Shown here piece after piece: positions 10,752 to 22,077 of a DNA stretch of 64,000 nt. The stretch spans positions 39,597,627 through 39,661,626 of the forward strand of contig CM055101.1 of assembly GCA_029204225.1 (NCBI GenBank), given 5' to 3'. Position 1 is the first letter of the stretch; the number at the start of each line of letters is the position of its first letter. The position numbers were made by a program, and so were the translations under genes. Under the pieces are notes generated by a model that did not search any database, was not told where the DNA came from, and worked only from the letters and a program-made list of their open reading frames with translations. This DNA comes from Diphasiastrum complanatum. Lineage: Eukaryota > Streptophyta > Lycopodiopsida > Lycopodiales > Lycopodiaceae.

Positions 10752-12337
10752 TCAATAATACCCATAAGGGTCTGGTGGCCATTCCGAATAACCTTGTTCA
10801 TTGACAATTGGGTAGTCGAGATATGCCATCGGAGGATTCCAAGATAAATCTTGCTGATATAAGGGATCCTCATAGATCGGCGCAAATGGTCTTGATGTCA
10901 TGGACTCCCCCAGATCATAATGTGGATATGACGTGCTTGCTTGATGCTCTTGTCTGTCTAGATATTCATGGTATGCCATAACCTGACGACTTTCCTCAAC
11001 AGTCAATATCATAGATTTAGGACAAGGCTTTGTCATTGTAGATTCTGGTTCTTGCTGTACAATTGGCCATTTTGGGCTTGGATTCCCTGGATTTGGCTGT
11101 CTAAGCAATGTGATGTCCTGATGTGGCTTTGTGGTGGCCAGATGTTGAGTGGAACATTCCGACTGTGGTTGGATCTTGCTTATGATTGGCGTTGAAATTA
11201 GAGGACAATTTCCCACCTTAGTCTTTTATTTCTCAATGGACTGCTCTCTTGAAGGTGGTACAGATGGATCGTTGCATTGACTGGTAGTCAGTTTGCCTTC
11301 AAGTTGCTTGGTTGACATGAGGCCCCTTTGTAATTCATCCACCAGAAGTTGTGGCAGCATTTGTTTAATGAGGCTTGGTAAAATCTGCTGGATTGCATCT
11401 GTTGCCAATTTCTTGACTTCTTCCGTTATCCCTGGTTGGATAGATTTTACCCACTTTGTCTTCTGTGGTGTTGGTGATTCATGTGTGGCCGTGTCAACTT
11501 GTTTTAGGATCTTTCTCTCATTCCTTCCATCCGCATCTGCTTCGTAACCAGGTGGCACTAGAAGTTTGCATTTGTAGTGCAGCTTCTCGGTTGGTGGATT
11601 TGCATGGTCATATGTAGGTTGCTGATTCAAGCAGGCAGGAGTCATAACGGCTTTTCTTGGATCTCTTAGTGGACAATCACGACATGGGTGATTTATGCCG
11701 CATTGTTCACACCAACTATGATGTTTACCTCCACATCTGAAACACCGTACCATGTGTAAGATTCTGTCACCTCTCAGTTGATGTGCGTACATCGGTATCA
11801 GGTCTCCTTTGATCCCTTCCACAAAATATAGTGGTGAGCCAGTTTGAACTGCCTCTGTCTGGGATGATCCGCTCGTTGATATAACCAATACTTCCACCGA
11901 ACCTTGCCTAGCCACTAGAGAAGATTCTGAAAGTTTTGAGACCGATCCACTTTCTTTGGAGGAGCGATCTGATGGCAAGCTAGATGGCATAGATGAGGAT
12001 TTTGTTGATTGATTTCCAATCTCCAGAATTCCTTATTGGATTGATTTCGTAATCTCGGATTCCAAACTGGACATTGAAGTGTTGGATGTTTTCCAAAACA
12101 ACAATGGCACTGGTCCAGTGGTCGGATCTTCCAATTGGCAATTTGTGGTTCTGGGAGGTAATCAGATTGACTGCACATCTCAAGAGAGAGATTGTGAGAT
12201 GCAGTTTTTGAAATGTCTATGAGAGAATTGATGATGAGGAGATGGAAGAGGAAAAGACAAGATGAATAAAACAGAAATATTCCTTTGTCTAGAACATTCA
12301 CGGGTTGGGCAAGGGTAGATTTTATAAATAATTTCAA
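10752..12337 (-). pseudogene. Gypsy-2 gag relic with knuckles of the Gypsy-1 type
   Basis: Frame 11990-11226 continues past one stop at 11226-11228 to 10752 in the same frame. An upstream part (12337-11915, with a plausible Met near 12182) is shifted. Knuckle-like motifs are CHCCFGKHPTLQC and CEQCGINHPCRDC, again CX2CX3HX4C, plus CFRCGGKHHSWC. A Ser/Thr-rich segment and an amphipathic stretch (ATDAIQQILPSLIKQMLPQLL) follow. It has the same general plan as Gypsy-1 gag but clearly different sequence. No protease, RT or integrase is attached. A co-opted gag cannot be excluded, but the frameshifts argue against it. Confidence 0.65.
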
Positions 12338-12592
12338 TTATGCCCTACCTGCGAAAGTCTAAGGACGAGGGACGATAATTGGAAAAGTACTTATGTAGGG
12401 TTTTTGGCAAAGGTTTAGTTTTGCTTCAAAAAACTACTCTTCGACACTTCTCCGCAAGTTTATAAAAGGATTTTTCAATACCAACTATAACTCGCTTTAG
12501 CCTTGGCAGTCTTGGGAGGAGTCTATCAAAGACAAAGTCACTCACCAAAGAGGCTTGGGCTAAAATTATTATATAATTAATTAATTTTTTTT
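12338..12592. other. Gypsy-2 leader, no gene
   Basis: No coding feature. AT-rich DNA between the gag relic and the 12.6 kb tandem repeats; by position it is the element's leader. Confidence 0.4.
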
Positions 12593-12905
12593 ATTGACAA
12601 CAAACCCTTGCAGATTTCTCTGTGTCCTGGTCTTAGTGAGACTAAGATGGAACTTCAGAGGCCTTTACAAAAGTTTGTTATTTGTTTTTTTTTTTGTTTT
12701 TTCATTGACAACAAACCCTTGCAGATTTCTCTGTAAACTGGTCTTAGTGAGACTAAGATGGAACTTCAGAGGCCTTTATAAAAGTTTGTTATTTGTTTTT
12801 TTTTTTTTTGATTGACAACAAACCCTTGCAAATTTCTCTATGTCCTGGTCTTAGTGAGAATAAGATGGAACTTCAGAGGCCTTTACAAAAGTTTGTTATT
12901 TATTT
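12593..12905. repeat. Three-copy tandem repeat, unit about 107-111 bp
   Basis: Units start at 12593, 12704 and 12811, each with attgacaacaaacccttgca, then a core of the form tcctggtcttagtgag and gatggaacttcagaggcc, then a poly-T run. The core matches the two repeats in the Gypsy-1 leader (9131-9212 and 9302-9380), so this is a derived leader of a related Gypsy element. Confidence 0.9.
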
Positions 12906-13232
12906 ATTTTTTATTTATTTATTTTTTCAAAAGAAGAGACTACGATAAAAAAAAACAGTGAGGGTAACTATATCGTCAAAAGTTAAGGTTTAAAAAACAT
13001 AGCAGATGAAATGAAATGAAAAACACAACTCCAAAAAAGGCCTCAAAGATAATGTAAAAAGAGAAGAAGAAAAATACTAAAATTATAAAAAAATCAAGAG
13101 GTGAGAAGAAGAGAAGGAATGGTATACGCAGGAGTATGGAAAACGCAGTTTGGGATGCCGGTTCTCTGGAGTGCGACAGTGAGGGAAAGAAAAAGAGAAC
13201 AGAGCTGTAGGCAAGGGCGGGAAGGGAGCGGA
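12906..13232. other. A/T-rich intergenic stretch
   Basis: Low-complexity A-rich and T-rich DNA without a recognisable gene or element boundary. Confidence 0.5.
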
Positions 13233-13631
13233 TCAGGGCAGGAGAGGGTAGGCAGTGATAGATGAAGAGGGAGTCAAAGATGAAGGGAGAGGCAACGATG
13301 AGGATGGTAGCGAGGAGCAGCAGGCAGGAGCAGCGAAGGCGAAGGAGCAGCGAACATAGGGGAAGGGAGAGGGAGCTGGCAGGGAGGTGCGGAGAAGGAG
13401 CAGGAGAAGGGATCGGAGGAGAGCGGAAGGGAGCGAAGGAGTAGGGAGGAGCAGGACGAGCCGGGAGGGTGCGAGTGGAGCAGCGACCAGCAGGCAGGAA
13501 GGAGGGGGCGAGCAGCAGGCAGCGAGCATAAGGAGCAGGAGGTGGTGAAGGGAGCGGAAGGGGGTAGGGAGGGAGCGAAGGAGAAGGGGGAGGGAGGCAG
13601 CCAATTTGGGCCCTATCAAAGTCCTACACAA
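13233..13631. repeat. Purine-rich low-complexity region
   Basis: Nearly 400 bases of GA/GCA-rich sequence (gaaggagcagg-type words). Its open frames on both strands are products of composition. Confidence 0.8.
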
Positions 13632-13716
13632 AGATGCTTGACATAAAAACTTAGCAGACCCCTAAAGCTATGATAGGTAACTTTTTATAACTTTCACACT
13701 CCTTCTAAAAAGATAC

Positions 13717-14864
13717 CTAGTCTAGAAAAGCCTGGATGGAAATCATTCCAAGATTGGATCTATGTTTGATGAAGGAACTCTTGTGTAGAGGCTTGCGACA
13801 GGCAATACAAGATGATAAATCGATATGCTCCAAATGGATCTCTCCTCCAATAAGCTTCTCTCTCACAAAGTGGTGTGACACTTCTATGTGCTTACTTCTT
13901 GCATGAAAAATTGGATTATTTGCAAGAGCTTGGGCCGAGATATTATCACAATAAATCAATGGTAGCTCCTCCTCTTTGATGCACTTTAGCTCCAATAGAA
14001 TCTTCTTGATTCAAAGCACTTCTTTTGTTGATGTAGTGAGTGCTTAATACTCGGCCTCACAAGGGCCTAGTGATGGTAAGCCATATCAAGAGCCAATAAG
14101 ACTCCTAAAAAGTGTGATGTCCTCGAAGGATCTTTCATCACCTTTATTAGGATCTTCTACAATGTGCTCCATTGGTGTATCAATGCCCTTACAACTTTCC
14201 ATATGAAAATTTTTCAACATAGCAAGAGCATGTCTAGATTGACAAATAAAAGCATAATCGTCATGAAAGTCAATCTCTAGGCCTAAGATATAATGGATCT
14301 CTCCTAGATCTTGCATCTTAAACTCTTTTCCAAGTGCTATTTTGGTTTTTTCAACCAATTTGATACAACTCCCACATAGGATAATGTCATCTACATAGAT
14401 GAGAAGAAGAACAATATCACTAGCAACAAACTTTAGATACATGGAAGGATCATAGTCACTAAGAGTGAGATAAGAAATGAATTGAGTCTCTCCTACCAAG
14501 ATCTTGGTGCTTGCTTGAGTCCATAACAACTCTTGAAAAGCAAGCACACTTTCGATTCATCCTTGATGAATCCTTGAGGTTGTTCCATATAGATTTCCTC
14601 TTGAAGATAACCATTGAAAAATGCATTGGAAACATATAATTGGATCACCTTCCACTTGAAATAAATAGCAAGAGATATAAGAATCCTTATTGTCACCATC
14701 TTTGCCACAGGTGCAAAGGTCTTTTCATAATGAAGTCCATGGATTTGAGCAAATCCCTTGGCACATAATCTTGCCTTGTACTTGTTGATGGTGCCATCTT
14801 GATTATACTTGATTCGAAATACCCACCTGGATCCAATGATGAGCTTGTTGGATGGAGAATCCAC
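13717..14864 (-). pseudogene. Copia-A2 RT and partial RNase H
   Basis: RT is split between 14864-14493 (WVFRIKYNQDGTINKYKARL, VTIRILISLAIYFKWKV, QLYVSNAFFNGYLQEEIYM) and 14547-14086, which carries the catalytic box IYVDDIILCGS. The frames overlap, showing a frameshift near 14500. RNase H is present only as its C-terminal part (13995-13717, HARSKHIEVSHHFVREK); the first part including the catalytic Asp is missing between about 14086 and 14000. Confidence 0.87.
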
Positions 14865-15196
14865 AAGCTCTCAAGTGCTGTTGATGATCAAGGCTTCATA
14901 TTTTTGCTTCATGGAACATCCTTTGGTTCTTCATGTGAGATGAAATATGCAAAGTTGGTGGAATCATGCTCCACTTGCTTGCCTTTGTCAACATAAGAAA
15001 GCCTCTTAGGCTCGTATCTCTCTCTTGATGTCCTCCTAGGTGTGAAAACCCAAGGAGACTCCTCCTCAAATCTCAACCCCAACTTGTCTTGATAATCTTC
15101 AATAGTTATAATAGGAGATGGACCTTGAGGTAGCTTGATCTCGACCCCTTCAAGTGATGGATATCACTTCATGGAATATAACAGCTCTACTTTCAA
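14865..15196 (-). pseudogene. Copia-A2 integrase-RT connection, decayed
   Basis: Sequence between the integrase tail and RT, expected to encode the variable linker. Frames are broken; no motif beyond position. Confidence 0.5.
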
Positions 15197-16256
15197 TCAC
15201 TTGTGAAGTAGAGAGTACAAAGACGTATAAGCCTTTTTGGTGGATGAATATTTAACCGTGATCCCTTTTGCTAGAGCATTGATCATCCTTCTTCCTTGTT
15301 CCAAGGGAACATGTGCAAAGCAAATAGTGCCAAATTCTCTAAGGTGATCAACCTTAGGCTTCTTATTGAATAAGACCTCATATGGTGTCCTTCCTTCAAG
15401 AGCAAGATGTGGGAGCCTATTGCAAAGATAATTTGTACAATTAATAGCCTCTCCCCAAAAGTCTTTAGGCAAAGATGCTTCAATCCTTATGGATTTTGCA
15501 CACTCACATAAGGATCTATTTTTCCTCTCGGCCACTCCATTCTGAGATGGTGAGTAAGCACTAGAGAACTCCATCTTTATACCTTCTTGCTCACAATAGT
15601 CATGGAATTTGTTGGAGATATACTCTCCTCCTCCATCACACCTCAAAGTCTTGATCTTCAATGAGAATTTCTTCTCAACATATGCTTTGAATATAAGGAA
15701 GTGATCATACACCAAAGATTTAGAAGAAAGAAGATATAGCCATGTATATCTTGTGAAATCATCAATAAATGTCATAAAGCAAGTGGCTCCTCCCTTGTTT
15801 TGAGATGATGAGAAGTGCACATCCGAGTGTATCAACTCCAAAGGATGTGTGCTTTTGATGGAAGATCTTTGATATGCTTTTTTGTGTGATTTTGCAATGG
15901 CACAAGACTCACATGGCTTGATCTCCTTGGAAAGATTCTTTGGTAAGCCAATAGCCTTGGCTTCTTTGCTCATAAAAATAATGGATTTGTACTTGGGATG
16001 TCCCAACCTCCTATGCCATTACTCCTCCTTGGAAAGCTTTGTCACAACTCTCTCTTGGATCAAGCTTGTATATGCCTTCAAATCTTGATCCATGTGCAAG
16101 GATCTCATCATTTCTCTTGATAATAAAAGTATCAATATTGAATTTCACATCAAGGCCACCATCAAGAAGTTGGCCAACACTTATGAGGTTCTTTGTGAGA
16201 TTAGGCACAAAGAGAACCTTGTTGAGAGAAAGAACTTTAGAAGATGAGGTCTTCAA
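15197..16256 (-). pseudogene. Copia-A2 GAG-pre-integrase and integrase core
   Basis: 16256-16011 gives the GAG-pre-integrase start. 16006-15197 carries the integrase zinc segment (CESCAIAKSHKK), the first catalytic Asp region (ELIHSDVHF), FIDDFTRYTWLYLL, the second Asp region (TLRCDGGGEYISNKF) and the catalytic Glu segment (SQNGVAERKNRSL). The core DDE set is therefore visible. Downstream, FGTICFAHVPLEQGRR leads into a scrambled tail. Confidence 0.9.
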
Positions 16257-17420
16257 GGGAATACTCCCTCATTTGTTGTATAGATAGTCTTCTTAGCTCC
16301 TCCATAAGGCATAATAGATGTGAAGGACTCCTTGGAGCTACACATATGTGATGATGCTCCACTATCAATGTACCAAGATCCATCCTTCTTGAAAGGTGTA
16401 GATGAAAAACTAGAGACCATAAGAGATCCCTCTCCATCACTTGAAATAGAGTCTCCTTTCTCATTTGAAATGTTGGCTTGCTTGAATTGATTCTTCTTCT
16501 TGAAGCAATTTGTAGCACATTGACTCATCTTGCCACAAAAGAAACATGAGGTAGAAGCATGAGAGGTATCAACCTCTTCTCCTTCTTAGTATTCATCTTT
16601 TGCTTTGTCCTTGGAGTGTTGGTGTTGCTTTTTGCTCCTCCCATTGTGCTTGGCAAAAAGAGCTTTGCCATCACCATTATGATTGAGTGACAATCTCTCC
16701 ATCCTTAATAGCTTGTTCTCATGCCTTGATTCTTCAGCTATTAGCACTCCTTGAAAAGCCTCCAAAGTAGGTAGATCCTCCTTGATGGCATAGGATTGGA
16801 CAAGGTTCTCATACCCGTCTCTCAAGCCATTAAGTATGACTTGGACTAGCTCACGAGTCTCCAATACAAGCAAGCTCTCTATGAGTATCTTTCACTCTCA
16901 TAACATAATTAATGGCACTCTCATCACTCTTTTGAGAACTTTGGAAGATCTGGTTTATAAGACTGAGGAGCCTTGAGGTATTCTTGGCCTCATAGATTGC
17001 TTTGAGAGTATCTCAAGCATCCTTGGCCGATGTGCAAGCACCAATCTCCCTCAAAATCTCATTGGAGACATTCATTTTAATATAATGGAGAGACATCCTA
17101 GCTCTCTTCTTATACTTTTGTACTTATTGAAGGACTTGAGGCTCCACCTCAATCCCAAGAACAATGTCCATCACATCTTGGAGTGTTAGAATAGACTCCA
17201 TCCTTACCTTCCAAATAGAATAGTTGGAGGTAGATAGCCTTTCACTAGATTCCAATAGATAGGAATCCATAGATGTCATGTAATAGTGAAGACTCCTTGT
17301 GAATTGGATAAGAAAATGTGTTGCTTTCTCTCTCACTATAGGATCCAATAAGGGTGTACTACCAACTCCTATGCAAGATCTTGCAACAAAGTGTGAGATG
17401 GACCTCACTAGCTTTTCCAA
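16253..17420 (-). pseudogene. Copia-A2 gag, zinc knuckle and protease
   Basis: 17420-17124 contains LLESSERLSTSNYSIWKVRM, matching Copia-A1 gag. 16873-16586 gives the gag C-terminal half. 16528-16253 begins in a damaged knuckle (the GHYATNC position reads SQCATNC) and reaches the protease active site DSGASSHMC, which here keeps the intact DSG. Three different frames are needed. Confidence 0.85.
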
Positions 17421-17450
17421 TCTCTCTTGATCTAGATCAATCTCACATCA

Positions 17451-17995
17451 ATTGATGGAGTATGGGCTAAGTTTGGGTCAAGCTATCTTTGGCACATGTG
17501 AAACACCCCAAGAATCCACAAATCACTCAAATACAAGTTAATTGTATGAAAGAAAGTGGCTATGACTTCAAAATGATGACTAGATTTCAAGAAAATGGGA
17601 TTAGCAAGCCTAGAATTGAAATTTTTTATCAAATAAGCTTAGAAGAGACAAAGATAGATGTGTCCAACCAGGTTAGGTGCCCTATCCATCTTGATTCAAT
17701 TGACTATAACTTTTGATTGGGAGATCCAATCACTATGAAGTCAATTGCTACACAAACTAGACTCCAATAGCTTTGAAACTAACTATCAAGCTCCAAAGTT
17801 GGATCACACACGGAAGAGAACCACCAAAATGAATTGGGCTATCCTTCACACGTGTATGAGTAGGGAAATCCGTACAATATCAGAAATGATTCAGATGCAT
17901 ACCTATCACACCTCAAGTGGCTACAATACCATGTCAATTTTTGCACATGTGTGAGGACACACAAATAAATGTGTTTGATATTCTAAGGTGGTGTG
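17451..17995. other. Leader of Copia-A2 and presumed LTR of Copia-B
   Basis: No gene. 17451-17720 (minus) is similar to bases 100-240 of the window, the Copia-A leader. 17720-17995 (plus) should be the 5' LTR of Copia-B, because a primer site starts at 17996; no second LTR copy is available to define its ends. Confidence 0.5.
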
Positions 17996-18008
17996 TGGTA
18001 TCAGAGCC
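17996..18008 (+). other. Copia-B primer binding site (tRNA-iMet)
   Basis: TGGTATCAGAGCC, the standard initiator-Met primer site of plant Copia elements, about 100 bases before gag. Confidence 0.9.
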
Positions 18009-18111
18009 TACCTATCTTGTTATAGTCTGACATAGCCGAGAAACAATGAGATCCAGGAGGCCAAGCATTCAAACAAACAACCATCAATGAGGGAACAGAC
18101 TCCAAGAAGCA

Positions 18112-18936
18112 ATGGCTTCAATCAGCAGCATGCAGAGCAAGATCTGCACAATACTTGATTCTTCAGGATCTAACTTTCTAGCCTGGAAAGTGAAGACATC
18201 ATTGATACTCAAGGGCGAAGGACTCTTCCCCTGGGTGGATGGCACAGAAGAGATGCCTACAACATCAAGCAAGGATCTCGGTGAATGGAGGGAGAAAAAT
18301 GACAAGGCGGTAGCCTTGCTATCGTCTTCCATCGAAGATAGTCTCACACTTGACCTGGCTACACTCTCCAAAGCTAAGGAGATGTGGGATGCATTACTCA
18401 CCAGATTTTAGACGAAATCAAGAAGTCAAATCATGATGCTGGAAGATCAGTTGAGGAATCTACAGTGGGATGGAAAACATCTCAATTCTTTCGTAAGAAA
18501 GATAAAGGATCTGTTTCTATCGCTATATAACTCTGGAGAAGAGAACGTTGTGTCAGCTGAGAAGTAGCTCACGAACCTGTTGAGAGATTTACCCAGATCG
18601 TTCCAGACAACGAGAAGCTTGCTCGCAAAAGATCCTACCATGAACCTCAAAAAGGTGATTGTCGAGATTCGAGAGGAAGTCGAGGCCAGAGAACACCTTG
18701 ATTACAAGGATGGTTCTGACCAGGCCCTCTACGACAACAAAGAAAAATCCAAGAAACAATTTAAGCCTAAGAAGAAGTCGAATCAGAGGCAAGATCATGA
18801 CCAACAAGTAGAGGGAACAAGCAAGGGCAACTGGAAGACCAAAGGGAAGTACTTTGATCGCTCAAGGCAAAAGGAAAAGAAATCTATATCATCTGAAGAT
18901 ACGCCTACCTGTAAATCAGGTGCATCAGACTCATGA
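18112..18936 (+). pseudogene. Copia-B gag
   Basis: Starts MASISSMQSKICTILDSSGS, then FLAWKVKTSLILKGEG, the UBN2/DUF4219-like start of Copia gag, up to a TAG at 18409-18411. The frame then resumes (NQIMMLEDQLRNLQWDGKHL) to another in-frame TAG near 18568 and a Lys-rich C-terminus ending at 18936. A zinc knuckle is not recognisable. Confidence 0.82.
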
Positions 18937-19001
18937 TGACTCGCCAGACACTCTGTGGCACATAAGACTAGACTACTTGTGATGCATGTTTTAAGGGCAA
19001 G

Positions 19002-19776
19002 ATGTCACGCACTCCATTCATCAAAGACTCCTATAGAACGACCAAGATTCTGGAGCTAGTGCATTCTGACATCTGCGGACCATTCAATGTGATCTCAGTA
19101 GGAGGTTCAAAATATTATATAACCTTCATTGATGACTATAACAAATTTGCCAGAGTGTATTTTATTCAGAATAAATCTGAAGCACTTGATAAATTTACAA
19201 AATATGTGAATTGGGCTGAAAGATGTACAGGCAGCGAAGTGAAGCAGATCAGAACAGATTGAGGTGGCGAATACATCTCAAATCGCTTCACTGACTTCTA
19301 CAATGATCGTGGCATCATTCACAGAAGAACTGCACCCTACACACCGCAACACAATGGTGTTGCAAAAAGAAAGAACAGGATCCTGATGAAAGCAGCCAGA
19401 TGCATGATGGCCTACTAGGGTACTGTGGGCTGAAGCAGTAGCTACAACCGCATACATCTAGAATCGAACAGGCAAGTCTGGTGTTCCTCACACGACACCA
19501 CATGAGCTATGGTGGGGTAGAAAGCCCAACTTGTCTCACATCAGAATCTTTGGTTGCGCAGCTTATGCACATATTCCTGATAAGCTTCGAAAGAAGCTTG
19601 ATGAGAAAGCCGAACAAGGATTTCTAGTAGGTTATGACAATAATTCGTCATACTACAGAATCTACATGCCAGACACGAACACTGTGAAAACAGTGAGAGA
19701 TGTCAGATTTGATGAGAGTAGGACAATGGCCCAGATTCACAAATTGATGTCTCTTATAGACAATGTTCTCACTTAA
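19002..19776 (+). pseudogene. Copia-B integrase
   Basis: 19002-19262 has the first Asp region (ILELVHSDICGPF) and FIDDYNKFARVYFI. It ends at TGA (19260-19262) just before the second-Asp motif GGEYISNRF. The Glu region (TPQHNGVAKRKNRIL) is still readable to about 19420. 19531-19776 is the C-terminal fold (IRIFGCAAYAHIPDKLRKKL, VGYDNNSSYYRIY). The element ends there without RT. Confidence 0.85.
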
Positions 19777-20545
19777 CTTAACTTAACTATCTTGAGGGAT
19801 AGTTAGCCCTTGTTAAGTATCATTTAAACTACTCAAAGCTGTCGAATTGAAGTCATTTTGTTGGCTTCAAACTGTAATGCTTGTTCCCATGGAGGAAAAC
19901 TAATGGTCGAAGAAGAGTTTGATGAAGCACCATATTGCCTTTTGACAACCAAATCGCAATATCCTCTTTTGTTTGATTAGTTTCATGCATTGGATCTTTC
20001 ATACTGAGCATTTCCTCTTGATCACTACCATTTTGAATGCCAAGACATGATTGTAGTAGGTTCCCAATGTTGACTGTTCTTTCGGGATCCGTATCAATGT
20101 GCTCTCTTTGATTTGAGTCTTGACTTTCACTATCAGATTGTTCATCATCCTCAAAATGCTGGATCCTTGAAGCTTCACCTCTTTGTTGGACATTTTGATG
20201 AACATTCGTTGGCTGCTATAGATTGGTGTGCTTGTTGTTCTGACATTCCCTTGTCATTTTCAAGTCTCACTGGATATCCAGTATGACTCTGTAATACCTG
20301 TTTTCCCTTGTCTATGTCAATTCTCCAAATATCTTGAGAAGATGTTACATTTTGTGATGGAGACGGTAGTTGGAACGATGTAGATGGCTCATTACATCTT
20401 TGATCGGCTCCTGCAATTTTGTCTTGCCCACCAGCTAGGCTAGCAAATAATTTTGTCCATTTCACCTCAACATCTTGCCAATTTTGTTTCATTTCTTGCT
20501 TCCTTAGGATCAGAGATATCCGAGAGAGTGAAAGCTATTCAAGAA
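19777..20545. other. Spacer with unassigned minus-strand open frame
   Basis: Interrupts the space between Copia-B and the Copia-D 3' end. It contains one 105-residue minus frame (20492-20175) beginning MKQNWQDVEVKWTKLFASLA, which I do not recognise. The Trp/Lys-rich start resembles the N-terminus of some plant LINE ORF1 or gag-like proteins, but this is only an impression. No partner domain is nearby. Confidence 0.35.
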
Positions 20546-20785
20546 GTAAGCTGCATTCACCTTGCCAAAAATCCAATTCTACATGTTTGAACTAAGCACA
20601 TCGAAATACATTATTACTTTGTTTGAGAGAAAATACTTGATGGAGCCATTGATCTTGTTTTTTGTAAATTTGAAGATCAAGTGGCATATATTTTTACTAA
20701 GTCATTAGGTAGATGTAAATTTGAAAAGTTTCGTACTCTATTAGGAATAGAAGAATGTAATTTTATCATTGAGGGAGAGTGTTAG
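20546..20785 (+). pseudogene. Copia-D RNase H C-terminal fragment
   Basis: Frame 20546-20785 reads SCIHLAKNPILHV, stop, TKHIEIHYYFV, stop, EKILDGAIDL, then VAYIFTKSLGRCKFEKFRT and ends at a TAG (20783-20785). This is the typical Copia RNase H tail (AKNP, TKHIEI, FTK). The terminal stop lies inside the LTR start TGTTAG. Two earlier TGA codons have arisen in the place of Arg/Ala codons. Confidence 0.8.
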
Positions 20786-20995
20786 AAATCAATGATAAAC
20801 TTGTTACTGTTTACTACGTACTTTACTGTTGCAAGTTGTAAGTAGCTATAGGCTAGTCTATCGTCAACTACTAGTATTCACTCTCTATATTCATGGTTCA
20901 TTGTACTCTCTTTCGGTTAGTGTGATTGAGTGATGGTGTGTTCTTCCTCTTCCTCTTCATGGTGAATGCTTGATAGTGTTTATCTGATATTTACA
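20780..20995 (+). repeat. Copia-D 3' LTR
   Basis: Begins TGTTAGAAATCAATG after the purine tract gagggagag and ends ATTTACA at 20995. The same LTR occurs on the other strand at 53330-53560, which fixes both ends. About 216 bp. Confidence 0.88.
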
Positions 20996-21554
20996 AGTCG
21001 GAGTGAAGATTAACTCCAACAATAAGCATGTGTATGAATCTTAACTATGCTATTGCTCTCATGGGAACGAATCTCAACATGACAAGTTATAATCCTCTTC
21101 ATCTCTTGATGCTTTGCATCGCCAGGATCTAGGTTTGAAGGTGGATAGTAAATCCTACTACAATAACAATTAATTTTCATAGAGACACTTGATAGATTTA
21201 GTAAATATGATTGGTTTCTTAGAATCAACAATAGTTTGTCACATACAACGATAGTTTGCTAAAAAAAAAAAAGAGAACTAGTTTTTTTGTCTTGTTGGTT
21301 TTCCAACTCTAGCATTCTACCACATGCATGACAACTTATGTCATGGAAGATGCATTAGTTCAAATTTGAACGAGATTCAACTAATTATTGTCAATATTAC
21401 CAATTACGACCCAAATTTGGAATAAGAAATCAAATTTTCACTAATATCCTAATACTACTTGTCAAAAATGTTATGTTTAAGGATTTTCTAGCCCAAGCTC
21501 ACCTCTATGTTGATCTTAGAGTATTGCGTGTGCCTTGATTATCTTGTAGCAGAG

Positions 21555-21556
<2 letters not shown>

Positions 21557-21641
<85 letters not shown>
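21557..21641. repeat. (TG)n(GA)n compound microsatellite
   Basis: About 14 TG units followed by about 27 GA units, roughly 850 bases upstream of the ARABIDILLO start codon. Confidence 0.95.
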
Positions 21642-21642
<1 letters not shown>

Positions 21643-21831
21643 AAGTGATAGATTCTTGGTGACCAAATGATAGATTCTTGATGTGCCATGCTCTTCGTTA
21701 CAAGTTGGTAGGGGCTGGCAAACAAATTGTGGACTAGACTTGGTTTTTTCTTGTGTCCTCATTTGTGTATGGTCTCCCCATATCCTTTGTGTACAATGCA
21801 CAAAAAGCAACGAGTCTCTTGTGGGATACTC

Positions 21832-21965
21832 TATTGAATGAGAATTGTCACATGGCCATGCTTTTCTTAAGTGAGAGAGAAAAGTGTAAGACCATCATGT
21901 ATTGAATGAGAATTGTCACATGGCCATGCCATTCTTAAGTGAGAGATAAGTGTAAGAGCATCCTG
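21832..21965 (+). repeat. Two-copy 66-68 bp tandem duplication
   Basis: Units 21832-21899 and 21900-21965 both read tattgaatgagaattgtcac then atggccatg, cttaagtgagaga and gtgtaaga. A third partial, more diverged copy may follow near 21990-22018. Confidence 0.9.
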
Positions 21966-22077
21966 AAGTGGAAATGCTTGGGCGGTGATGAGAGATAAAA
22001 GTATCAAGAGCATCATGAAGAAAAAAATAATGCTTAGGTGGCTTTGGTGATGGAGCAACACACACATACACACACCT

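Larger units (their letters stand above)
13640..17450 (-). mobile_element. Copia-A2, degenerate Ty1/Copia retrotransposon
   Basis: Same family as Copia-A1, opposite strand and more complete. It has gag (17420-16586), zinc knuckle and protease (16528-16253), GAG-pre-integrase (16256-16011), integrase (16006-15197), RT (14864-14086) and an RNase H tail (13995-13717). A purine tract aaggagtg followed by TGAAAG (about 13698-13710) marks the 3' LTR start. The leader at 17320-17720 matches bases 1-330 of the window. Many frameshifts. Confidence 0.9.
17996..19776 (+). mobile_element. Copia-B, 5' part of a Ty1/Copia retrotransposon
   Basis: A perfect tRNA-iMet-type primer site (TGGTATCAGAGCC, 17996-18008) is followed by gag (from 18112), a gag basic region, and integrase with its C-terminal domain to 19776. 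Protease, RT and RNase H are not present. Different from the Copia-A family in gag sequence. Confidence 0.85.

Noticed and set aside
10752-12337. Gypsy-2 gag as a domesticated host gene
   Set aside because: A stop at 11226 and at least two frame changes, plus attached leader repeats, fit a dead element better.
12594-12815. Repetitive 73-residue protein with duplicated FLCVLVLVRLRWNF-like units
   Set aside because: It is a translation of the tandem DNA repeat, which is related to untranslated Gypsy leader sequence.
13233-13631. Pro/Leu/Ser-rich 132-residue minus frame
   Set aside because: Produced by the purine-rich block; no domain, codon pattern follows base composition.
21505-21810. Ser/Leu- and Thr/His-rich open frames
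   Set aside because: Artefacts of the (TG)n(GA)n microsatellite.
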